From positions 53,941,256 through 54,005,255 of the forward strand of contig CM031615.1 in assembly GCA_018398815.1 (NCBI GenBank): a DNA stretch of 64,000 bases. Reading direction: 5' to 3'. The notes beneath the pieces are model-generated. The model was not told the DNA's origin and did not search any database. It was given only the letters and a program-made list of their open reading frames with translations. Source of the stretch: Conus ventricosus. Its lineage: Eukaryota > Mollusca > Gastropoda > Neogastropoda > Conidae. Below are positions 39,514 through 51,074 of this stretch, piece after piece. The position numbers and the translations under genes were made by a program. Numbering within the stretch: position 1 is the first letter of the stretch; each line of letters opens with the position of its first letter.

Positions 39514-42500
39514 CACTGTGTGTGTGTGTGTATGTGTCACTGTGTGTGTCAGGTGCATGGAGTAATGAACACCCAGATGGCGCAGCTAGATCAGCAGCTG
39601 ACAGAAGCCACTGCTGCCAAGGAGGCTGCTGAAGCGGAGAAGGTAAGAGAATGCGTTTGTCTCCTGGTGCTGTCAGTGCTTGTTCAGTACAAGGTAAGAG
39701 GATGCCTTTGTCTCCTGGTGTGGTCAGTGCTGGTTTAGTAGAAGGTAAGAGAACACGTTTGTCTCCTGGTGTCCTCGGTGCTCATTCAGAGAGAGAACTT
39801 ACCTCTGTTTCTGGCTTCCCTACACAGCCACCTCCAAGCCTGTTCTTGTCTTGACAATGCTAGCAGTCCACAGGAAGCTGTCGGTTTCAGTCTGTGAGAA
39901 GACAACTCACCAGAAGGGACTGCAGTGCTGAAGGGGATGCCTGTTCCGATCCAAACTATGTAGGACACCATCTAAAGTACCTCCTGTTGATGACAGTCAA
40001 GACCAACTAATCTTTCAGCTAGTTGGAGTCGGCGCCCACTCCAGAGGGGATGACCCACCATGTGCCCCAGGACCTGCCCCCGTGACGCTAAAGTTGGAAC
40101 AAGAACGTACCACATGCTTGATGACAAAGGGGACACTCATAGCTGCCAACTGCTACGAGATCGCCGTAGTTTGCTACGCCAAGAGAATGCTTGCTACGAC
40201 GCTACTACGATCATTAAATTGCTACGGCGAAACAAAAAAATTCGAAGATACTTTCGTTTTGTTTGGACAGCGCTAAGTAACGTCTCTATCGGTCTGTCGG
40301 AACTGCATTTCCGCTTTCGGTTTTACTGTAGCACGTAGATTTTTTTTTTACAATTTGCCCTCTTCCTCTGCTTCATCTCTGTATAATAACATTTATAGTT
40401 ATACTAAGAGTACTGTAGCTTTAATGTGGTCCGTAAAACTGGTTATAGGCCTGATTTCTTTTTAGAACGCGCGCAAAATTAAGTTGCTACTGTCAAATTG
40501 GAAATGCTACTGTGAAAATTGTGAAATGCTACTGTAAGCCGCATGAGCAGGTTGGCAGCTCTGGACACTGAATCAGGTTATCAGGAGAGCAGGACTGAAG
40601 GGGCACAGAACTTGAGACTGGTTGGTTGGTTGGTTGGTTGATTGTTTTATTTGTTTTGTTTTGTTTTAAGTGATGATAAAGCTGTTTTGTTGTTGAGGGT
40701 TTCTGTATCTGCAGGTGTTAAGTGTGATGTATGTGTCGGGATGTTACAGGGTTGTTCTAAGGTGAGAGTGAGGAAGAAGGAGAAAGGCAAATGCTCAGCG
40801 AACTTTATTAGAAAGCAAACAAAGCTATTCGTATTTGGATGGACGGTATGTATTTGGATCTTTTCTGTACGGGAAAAAAAAATGGTTTGATGCAATGGTT
40901 ACTGTGCCAAAAAGGAGTAAAACAACGGTTCTTTCTCCCTCAGAATCAACTCCAAGAAGAGTGCGACCGACTTCAGCAGAACTTCACTGAATCCAAGGCT
41001 GCGTGCGAGTCCTTCGAATCAGACATCAAGAACTTAACAGCAGCCCTGGAGCAGGAGAAACAGCAGCATCAGCAGGTCAGGAAGCATTGGGGGAGGTGAA
41101 GGGAACTGCTGTCTCTGCGCATGTAATGCCCACAAACAAATAAAAGAACCTACCTGTGGCATATACTGTATTAGTTTACTGTTGTGACATGTCTCTCTGG
41201 ATGACATTAGGTCTGCACCACTCGGGAAGAAGGGGATTCTGTTGATAGGTGTCATCCTTTTTTTCTTCTTTTATCTGCTTGTAAGTTTTAGGTTCTCACT
41301 TTCTGCACTTATAATTCAAATGTTTTAACTCTTTCTTGGCATGTTGTGTGTAGGTGAAGGCAAGGTGGTTATTCCCATCAGCCGTGCCATGTTTATGGGA
41401 TGACAGTCGAAAAAAATCTCCCATTTATCAGTCTGCCAATTAATGGATGCAGTCCTGCTTTATGCTTAGTTTTAGGTGCTACTTGATAGATTTTTTTTTT
41501 TGTTGCTGAGATGGTGTATTTGACATGAAGAGCTTGGTACAAGGAATGTCAGACATTTTTTGTGCGTGTGCTGGGCAGTCAGATTTCATGTGGTTTTTTT
41601 TTTAATGTCACAAGATCATTTTGATTTTAGCTGAGAGGTGTTCAACAGCATACTGAGAGCAAAATTCATGTCATACCTTTTCCATTAGTGTGCAACTAGA
41701 GGCTCCTGCATTTGTGATAAGAGGGAACAAAAATATTTTTCTTTTGTAAAATCATGCTAAGGCAAGAGAAAAAAATTCCTTATGGGGCATCCACTATGAA
41801 AGAATTGAAATAAGGTGCTTGTAGACGACCGTTCTTTACAAATGTGCTAAAGGGTTTTCTATGTGAAATGGAGATGGGTCATGGTTATTCTGTGTACATC
41901 TGCTTGTGTAGAAGAGAGTCGATAAGTTTGAGACACTTTTATTTATTTGTGCCACTGAACCAGGTGTTTCCTTAAAAAACGAAAGGAAAATTAAAGAAAA
42001 GATTGTTCCCTCGAAGTTTTCATGAGGTTATACTGCTGTTGTCCTTCCACTGTTCAGTTCATGATTATGCCAGGGATGTGCAGGGTATTGATGATGAGTC
42101 TGAAGATGATGATTATCAGTTTGTTTTGGTATCACATCACATTTGTCTGCATAGCTTTTTTTAAGGACTGAGCAGAAACAAAACTCTGGTTTTTCTGTGT
42201 GTGTGTGTTTGTAGTTATTTTTGTGCTTTCACACTTCTTATTTTCGATGTTTATTTTTTATGTTGAAGATGATTGATGACAATTACCAACAGAAGTGAAG
42301 ATGATAATTTGTTCTGTTGATAGGACCTGAAACCAGTTCTTTGTCCTCAGATCATCAGAAACAAATCAGCCAACAAACACGTAATCTAGAAATATCTGTG
42401 GGATTTACAGGACGTTGCAAACTTGGAGGAAGCCAAGCAGATTCTGATTGGTCAGAAGCTGGAGGCCCAGAATGCCTTGCAGAGCGTGGAGGCGCAGGTC

Positions 42501-45500
42501 GTCACGGTGAAGGGGGAGCTGGAGCAGCTGCAGACGGACAGTGGCCGTGTGGCGGAAATGCTGCGTGCCGAAAACTCCACCCTGCAGACTAAACTGGTGG
42601 GTGACGTGCTCCTGCTGGTCTGTGGTGAAGGAGGCACACAGGAACATAGAAGGACCTCCAAACAGGGAAATATGACATAGGAAATGCACAAGACACAGTC
42701 ATAGAGACTGACACTAGGATACATGGTCACACACATAGTTACATGCATGTGATCAGTAGCTCATACAATTAATAAACAAGTCCAAATGTTCTTAAAATGA
42801 TTTGTTGAATGTGGGGCTGCCTCTCACGGATATCTACACATTATTACGTATGTGCAATAAATGAACAACACAATATTTTTTCATCCCCAACAGTATTGTT
42901 TTAAAGTGGTCAGTGCTCCAGACGAAATGACAAAACACGGGTAATGTTCATTTAAAGAGGGAATGCAGTTGGTGGTCTGACATTGAGCGTGCATATATGA
43001 CGAAGGAAAAATTGCTTTAATGGAAAAAATCGTTCTCCCCAGTGCATTGCCAGACAGTAGAAACATTTGAACTTCAGCTGACATTTTCACAGCTTTCTAT
43101 CAGATAATTCAGCAACATAATTTTAAACAGTTGTAGAAATTCACTAGTAGTGCACATGAAAAATGTATTTTGATATTTTAAACTAAACATGATAAACTTT
43201 GAAATCATGCATGCATAGATTGCATAGTATTGTCACTTTGTGCCAGTCTGTTGAATGTCTAAAATATGGCAGAGGTGTTACATTTTGAGATGACGACAAG
43301 ACTACTGTAGTACACCTGTTTTGAATGGACAGTATGTCTCCGTCATTCCATTGTATGTCATTGTCTGTTCCTTAGCAGTGGCATTCTGCTGATGTCAGTT
43401 TTCCCACAGTTCCCCCCCCACACACACACACACACACACATGCACACACACACACAACCCCATTCAGGATTGTTGTGTTATACTCTCAACACTGGAAGTC
43501 AATGAGGAGCACACAAAAAATGTTATGAGACAGCACTGGCCATATTGGCCACTGAAGTGGTGCTCAGTGGTGTCTGTTCTGGTTCAGTGGTGTCTGTTCC
43601 AGTTCAGTGGTGCCTGTTCCGATTCAGTGGTGCCTGTTCCGGTTCAGTGGTGCCTGTTCCGGTTCAGTGGTGTCTGTTCTGGTTCAGTGGTGTCTGTTCC
43701 GGTTCAGTGGTGTCTGTTCCGGTTCAGTGGTGTCTGTTCCGGTTCAGTGGTGTCTGTTCTGGTTCAGTGGTGTCTGTTCCAGTTCAGTGGTGTCTGTTCC
43801 GATTCAGTGGTGCCTGTTCCGGTTCAGTGGTGCCTGTTCCGGTTTAGTGGTGTCTGTTCCGGTTCAGTGGTGTCTGTTCCGGTTCAGTGGTGTCTGTTCC
43901 GGTTCAGTGGTGTCTGTTCCGGTTCAGTGGTGTCTGTTCCGGTTCCGGTTCAGTGGTGTCTGTTCCGGTTCAGTGGTGTCTGTTCCGGTTCAGTGGTGCC
44001 TGTTCCGGTTCAGTGGTGCCTGTTCCGGTTCAGTGGTGTCTGTTCCGGTTCAGTGGTGCCTGATCTGGTTCAGTGGTGCCTGTTCTGGTTCAGTGGTGTC
44101 TGTTCCGGTTCAGTGGTGTCTGTTCCGGTTCAGTGGTGCCTGTTCCGGTTCAGTGGTGTCTGTTCCGATTCAGTGGTGCCTGTTCCGGTTCAGTGGTGCC
44201 TGTTCCGGTTCAGTGGTGTCTGTTCCGGTTCAGTGGTGCCTGTTCCGGTTCAGTGGTGCCTGTTCCGGTTCAGTGGTGTCTGTTCCGGTTCAGTGGTGCC
44301 TGATCTGGTTCAGTGGTGCCAGATCTGGTTCAGTGGTATCTGTTCCGGTTCAGTGGTATCTGTTCCGGTTCAGTGGTGCCTGTTCTGGTTCAGTGGTGTC
44401 TGTTCTGGTTCGGTGGTGCCTGTTCTGGTTCAGTGGTGCCTGTTCTGGTTCAGTGGTGCCTGTTCTGGTTCAGTGGTGTCTGTTCCGGTTCAGTGGTGTC
44501 TGTTCTGGTTCAGTGGTGCCTGTTCTGGTTCAGTGGTGTCTGTTCCGGTTCAGTGGTGTCTGTTCCGGTTCAGTGGTGTCTGTTCTGGTTCAGTGGTGCC
44601 TGTTCCAGTTCAGTGGTGTCTGTTCTGGTTCAGTGGTGTCTGTTCTGGTTCAGTGGTGCCTGTTCTGGTTCAGTGGTGCCTGTTCTGGTTCAGTGGTGTC
44701 TGTTCTGGTTCAGTGGTATCTGTTCCGGTTCAGTGGTGTCTGTTCCGGTTCAGTGGTGTCTGTTCCGGTTCAGTGGTGTCTGTTCCGGTTCAGTGGTGTC
44801 TGTTCTGGTTCAGTGGTGTCTGTTCCGGTTCAGCATGTGCAGAACACCTTTTACAGAGTTCCCCATACAGGTGATGATAATGGCTTAGTGGAGGTGACCC
44901 ACATGAGCCAGTTTCAGTATCCTGTGCTAGGGTATGGAACTCTCCGCCCTCTGGGGGTGAAGGCTGCATGATCTGAACTGACCAGACGTCCACAAGCAGC
45001 TCCGTCATCCCGTTCCCTTGTCCTTGTGTTTGCTCCTCCCAGGCAGAAGAGGAGAAGAGGAGGGAGCAGGTGGAGCGAGAGAAGGAGGAGGAGGCCACGC
45101 GGTTTGACATGCAGCAGTCGGTGCTGAGCGAGAACCTGACCACGGTGCGGGGAGACTTGACGGCCACCCTGCAGAAGGTGGAGGACCTGACACGCCAGAA
45201 CGACGAGCTGAAGGGGGAGAAACTGGGTCAGTCACCTGGGTTGGGCAATGGGGGGAGTGGGGAGGGGGAGATGGTGTGGGTGGTAGTGCGATGAACTGGT
45301 GTGCGTGGTTGTGGGATTGTCTAAAGTGGGCACTAGCTCAGCGTTCTGCAGTGTCTGTTAACCCACAGGGCCTGTTTTAAGGATTTTTTGTTTGTTTGTT
45401 TCATTTGATTGTTTTTCATTAATGTTTACATTTCAGTGAATTAAAAGCAGAACGTCTGCCAGCGTCAGTCTTATCCACCTGATGGATGTCAGTATGTTAG

Positions 45501-46246
45501 CAACCATGTCGTTCCTTGTATTTTGCTTTTGCTGGTCGCGTTTGCAGGATGTACCCTTATTTGTCAGGGTCTGGCCCCTTTTTCCGTGTGAGTATGACAG
45601 CCCTGCAGGCGCTCTGTTTGGTTTGCTGCGCTGGGATGACTAAAAGTGTGGACTGTGGTGGTGGGCAGATGGGTTGGGTGTCACACTGTATAACTGATGC
45701 TGGGGAATGAAGTGAGATGGGGAGTGTGTTTGTGTGTGTGTGTGTGTGTTTGCATTTCTTTTTATGTTGCTGCATGTCTGTGCATTTGTATGTACATATG
45801 TATACAAAGGCAGTGGTGTATGTGTTACTCAGGATGCATTCATGTTTGAACCTTCTTAATTTTTCATACTACTTCATTCAGCCTTGAATTTGAAAAATGA
45901 TAAAACTCCTCCATTTGGGGGGAGGAGGAAAGGAGGGGAGGAGATGGGGTGTTAGAATATGGTGAAAATGATTAAAGTCTATAATGTGGGGTAAAAAAAC
46001 TTTTAAACCATTGATAAGTGGTTTCTGAGGGTCTCGAATCACTGATGGATCGCTGACTGTTTATAGAGAAGGATGTAGAAAATTATTGGTCTAGGGTATC
46101 TAGAGATTAAAGGGAACAGACTTTTCAAAATTTGGTTCAAGAAATCTTTTTGCATTGTATGTTTGTTCCAGACAACATCAGAATTTTCCAAGGGTCTCAA
46201 TCTCAACCTTGTGAAGCAAACAGATATCCAGATCCAGCCATATGAC

Positions 46247-46307
<61 letters not shown>

Positions 46308-49300
46308 GTGACATTGTGTCATTTTGAAGCAGACAGAAGAGAGGGTGAAGGGGTGGGGAGTACTGGAATCCATATGAGCCCTTCTCCACCTGGCCGCTGT
46401 ATCCCATGTCCTTGTAACCTGCCCCTGAACCCTGTCTTTGTGCTCAGAGTTGGAGGCCAAACTGGAGAACAGTAACGAAGAGCGCCGCATGCTGGTGGAG
46501 AGGTGCATAGCCAGTGAGGGAGAGTGTGAGAAGCTCCGGGAGAAGGTCACCGAGCATCGCCGTAAGCTGGATGATGCTCAGGCCGCCTTACAGGAACTGG
46601 GTCGCGAGAACCAGTCCTTACAGGTAGGCCGGTCTGGCAGTGGGGTGTGTCCCTTAGAATGGCCCTGAATACAGCCTGCACCAAGTCCAACAACCCTGTC
46701 CTTTCCCTTAGAATGGCCCTGAATACAGCCTGCACCAAGTCCAACAGCCCTGTCTTTTCCCTTAGAATGGCACTGAGTACAGCCTGCACCAAGTCCAACA
46801 GCCCTGTCCTTTCCCTTAGAATGGCACTGAGTACAGCCTGCACCAAGTCCAACAGCCCTGTCCTTTCCCTTAGAATGGCCCTGAATACAGCCTGCACCAA
46901 GTCCAACAACCCTGTCCTTTCCCTTAGAATGGCACTGAGTACAGCCTGCACCAAGTCCAACAACCCTGTCCTTTCCCTTAGAATGGCACTGAGTACAGCC
47001 TGCACCAAGTCCAACAGCCCTGTCCTTTCCCTTAGAATGGCACTGAATACAGCCTGCACCAAGTCCAACAACCCTGCCCTTTCTCTTAGAATGGCACTGA
47101 ATACAGCCTGCACCAAGTCCAACAGCCCTGTCCTTTCCCTTAGAATGGCACTGAGTACAGCCTGCACCAAGTCCAACAACCCTGTCCTTTCCCTTAGAAT
47201 GGCACTGAGTACAGCCTGCACCAAGTCCAACAACCCTGTCCTTTCCCTTAGAATGGCACTGAGTACAGCCTGCACCAAGTCCAACAGCCCTGTCCTTTCC
47301 CTAAGAATGGCACTGAATACAGCCTGCACCAAGTCCAACAGCCCTGTCCTTTCCCATAGAATGGCACTGAATACAGCCTGCACCAAGTCCAACAACCCTG
47401 TCCTTTCCCTTAGAATGGCACTGAATACAGCCTGCACCAAGTCCAACAGCCCTGTCCTTTGCCTTAGAATGGCACTGAGTACAGCCTGCACCAAGTCCAA
47501 CAACCCTGTCCTTTTGCCTTAGAATGGCCCTGAATACAGCCTGCACCAAGTCCAACAGCCTGTCCTTTCCCCAAGAATGACACTGAATACAGCCTGCACC
47601 AAGTCCAAGAACCCTGTCCTTTCTCTTAGAATGGCACTGAATACAGCCTGCACCAAGTCCAACAGCCCTGTCCTTTCCCTTAGAATGGCACTGAGTACAG
47701 CCTGCACCAAGTCCAACAACCCTGTCCTTTCCCTTAGAATGGCACTGAGTACAGCCTGCACCAAGTCCAACAACCCTGTCCTTTCCCTTAGAATGGCACT
47801 GAGTACAGCCTGCACCAAGTCCAACAGCCCTGTCCTTTCCCTAAGAATGGCACTGAATACAGCCTGCACCAAGTCCAACAGCCCTGTCCTTTCCCTTAGA
47901 ATGGCACTGAATACAGCCTGCACCAAGTCCAACAACCCTCTCCTTTCCCTTAGAATGGCCCTGAATACAGCCTGCACCAAGTCCAACAACCCTGTCCTTT
48001 GCCTTAGAATGGCCCTGAATACAGCCTGCACCAAGTCCAACAGCCCTGTCCTTTCCCCAAGAATGGCACTGAGTACAGCCTGCACCAAGTCCAACAACCG
48101 TGTCCTTTGCCTTAGAATGGCCCTGAATACAGCCTGCACCAAGTCCAACAGCCCTGTCCTTTCCCCAAGAATGGCACTGAGTACAGCCTGCACCAAGTCC
48201 AACAACCCTGTCCTTTCCCTTAGAATGGCACAGAGTACAGCCTGCACCAAGTCCAACAGCCCTCTCCTTTCCATTAGAATGGCACTGAATACAGCCTGCA
48301 CCAAGTCCACAACCCTGTCCTTTCCCTTAGAATGGCACAGAGTACAGCCTGCACCAAGTCCAACAGCCCTGTCCTTTCCATTAGAATGGCACTGAATACA
48401 GCCTGCACCAAGTCCAACAGCCCTGTCCTTTGCCTTAGAATGGCACTGAGTACAGCCTGCACCAAGTCCAACAGCCCTCTCCTTTCCCTTAGAATGGCCC
48501 TGAATACAGCCTGCACCAAGTCCAACAGCCCTGTCCTTTCTCTTAGAATGGCACTGAGTACAGCCTGCACCAAGTCCAACAACCCTGTCCTTTCCCTTAG
48601 AATGGCACTGAGTACAGCCTGCATCAAGTCCAACAACCCTGTCCTTTCCCTTAGAATGGCACTGAGTACAGCCTGCACCAAGTCCAACAGCCCTGTCCTT
48701 TCCCTTAGAATGGCACTGAGTACAGCCTGCACCAAGTCCAACAGCCCTGTCCTTTCCCTAAGAATGGCACTGAATACAGCCTGCACCAAGTCCAACAGCC
48801 CTGTCCTTTCCCTTAGAATGGCACTGAATACAGCCTGCACCAAGTCCAACAACCCTGTCCTTTCCCTTAGAATGGCACTGAGTACAGCCTGCACCAAGTC
48901 CAACAACCCTGTCCTTTCCCTTAGAATGGCACTGAATACAGTCTGCACCAAGTCCAACAACCCTGTCGTTTCCTTAGAATGGCACTGAATACAGCCTGCA
49001 CCAAGTCCAACAGCCCTGACCTTTGCCTTAGAATGGCACTGAATACAGCCTGCACCAAGTCCAACAGCCCTGTCCTTTCCCATAGAATGGCACTGAATAC
49101 AGCCTGCACCAAGTCCAACAACCCTCTCCTTTCCCTTAGAATGGCCCTGAATACAGCCTGCACCAAGTCCAACAGCCCTGTCCTTTCCCTTAGAATGGCA
49201 CTGAATACAGCCTGCACCAAGTCCAACAGCCCTGTCCTTTCCCCAAGAATGGCCCTGAATACAGCCTGCACCAAGTCAAACAGCCCTGTCCTTTCCCTTA

Positions 49301-50933
49301 GAATGGCACTGAGTACAGCCTGCACCAAGTCCAACAGCCCTGTCCTTTCCATTAGAATGGCACTGAATACAGCCTGCACCAAGTCCAACAACCCTGTCCT
49401 TTCCCTTAGAATGGCACAGAGTACAGCCTGCACCAAGTCCAACAGCCCTGTCCTTTCCATTAGAATGGCACTGAATACAGCCTGCACCAAGTCCAACAGC
49501 CCTGACCTTTGCCTTAGAATGGCACTGAATACAGCCTGCACCAAGTCCAACAGCCCTGTCCTTTCCCTTAGAATGGCCCTGAATACAGCCTGCACCAAGT
49601 CAAACAGCCCTGTCCTTTCCCCAAGAATGGCCCTGAATACAGCCTGCACCAAGTCCAACAGCCCTGTCCTTTCCCTTAGAATGGCCCTGAATACAGCCTG
49701 CACCAAGTCCAACAACCCTGTCCTTTCTCTTAGAATGGCACTGAATACAGCCTGCACCAAGTCCAACAGCCCTGTCCTTTCCCTTAGAATGGCCCTGAAT
49801 ACAGCCTGCACCAAGTCCAACAGCCCTGTCCTTTCCCTTAGAATGGCCCTGAATACAGCCTGCACCAAGTCCAACAACCCTGTCCTTTCCCTTAGAATGG
49901 CACTGAATACAGCCTGCACCAAGTCCAACAACCCTGTCCTTTCCCTTAGAATGGCACAGAGTACAGCCTGCACCAAGTCCAACAACCCTGTCCTTTCCCT
50001 TAGAATGGGGTAGTGTGGTTGTGATTAGTTAATACGTATTGGGGTCCCTGATGTTGATGTTTTGTGTGTCTTTAAAAGAGTGTGGTTGTGGTTATGATTA
50101 ATTAAGAGGCTGTATTTGGGTCCCTGATGTTGTTTGTGTGGCTTTAAAGCGTTATAGTGAAACAGTGTGTCTTTATTTCATTTAAATTGAGCGGCTTTAA
50201 AGCAGTGTGGTTGTGATTAGTTAAGACGTTGTATCCATTAGATCCCTGATGTTGATGTAGCATGTTCAGGCCTGTTTGTGTCAGATCACAACCACCAAGG
50301 TCAAGACAAGGAAATGGGCGTCCGACGAAGAGGTCACAGAGTGCGTGGCCTGCCATAAAGGCTTCACGGTCACCATTCGGAAGGTAGGCTGCCGCTGGAA
50401 ATGTCTGCCAATAGAGCAGCCAGACATTTGTTTAGCACTGGTTGTCTACACCTGCAAATGGTGCTTTACGAAAGAACTGTATAACTTGTGTTCAGTGGTT
50501 CGTTGGCTTATTTTTCACTTGAACAGTTACTGAGATGTAATACATAAACATTCCTAACGTCACCCACACATACTCTACATAAAACCCAGCGAGCATGAGT
50601 AGGATACATGTTGCAGGAGAGAAGCGTTTTTAAGCCTGTCTTGAATATTGCGAGTAGATGAAAACAATGAATTTTAGCTACCATGATAAAACAAGTATGG
50701 ACACATACCTCTAAAACAGGGTTGCCTGCAGTATCAGTTCACTTGGCACACATGAAGTATAAGTTATCTTTCCTTGCTTTCATAATTTCTTCTGGATTTA
50801 TGTGTGTGCGTGTGTTTGTGTCATCTTGAGGAGTTGTACTGGTGGATCTGATGATGGTATGTGGTGCATGACTATAAGTATGTGTACACATTTTTAGTAT
50901 GTTATTATTTGGATTATGAGTGTGTGTGATGTG

Positions 50934-50985
<52 letters not shown>

Positions 50986-51031
50986 TGTGATGTGATGTGA
51001 TGTGTGTGTGTGTGTTGGTGACTACTTGTGT

Positions 51032-51074
<43 letters not shown>

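Noticed and set aside
43525..44971. Very long open frames (about 450 codons, repeated [18 protein letters not shown] peptide)
   Set aside because: They are by-products of a 20-bp repeat without stops, open in all three + frames, with no start context, no splice sites and non-coding flanks.
46547..50013. Long open frames on both strands ([18 protein letters not shown] and [14 protein letters not shown] peptides)
   Set aside because: A 54-bp repeat keeps both strands open. The unit begins inside the intron after a verified donor, so these are not genes.
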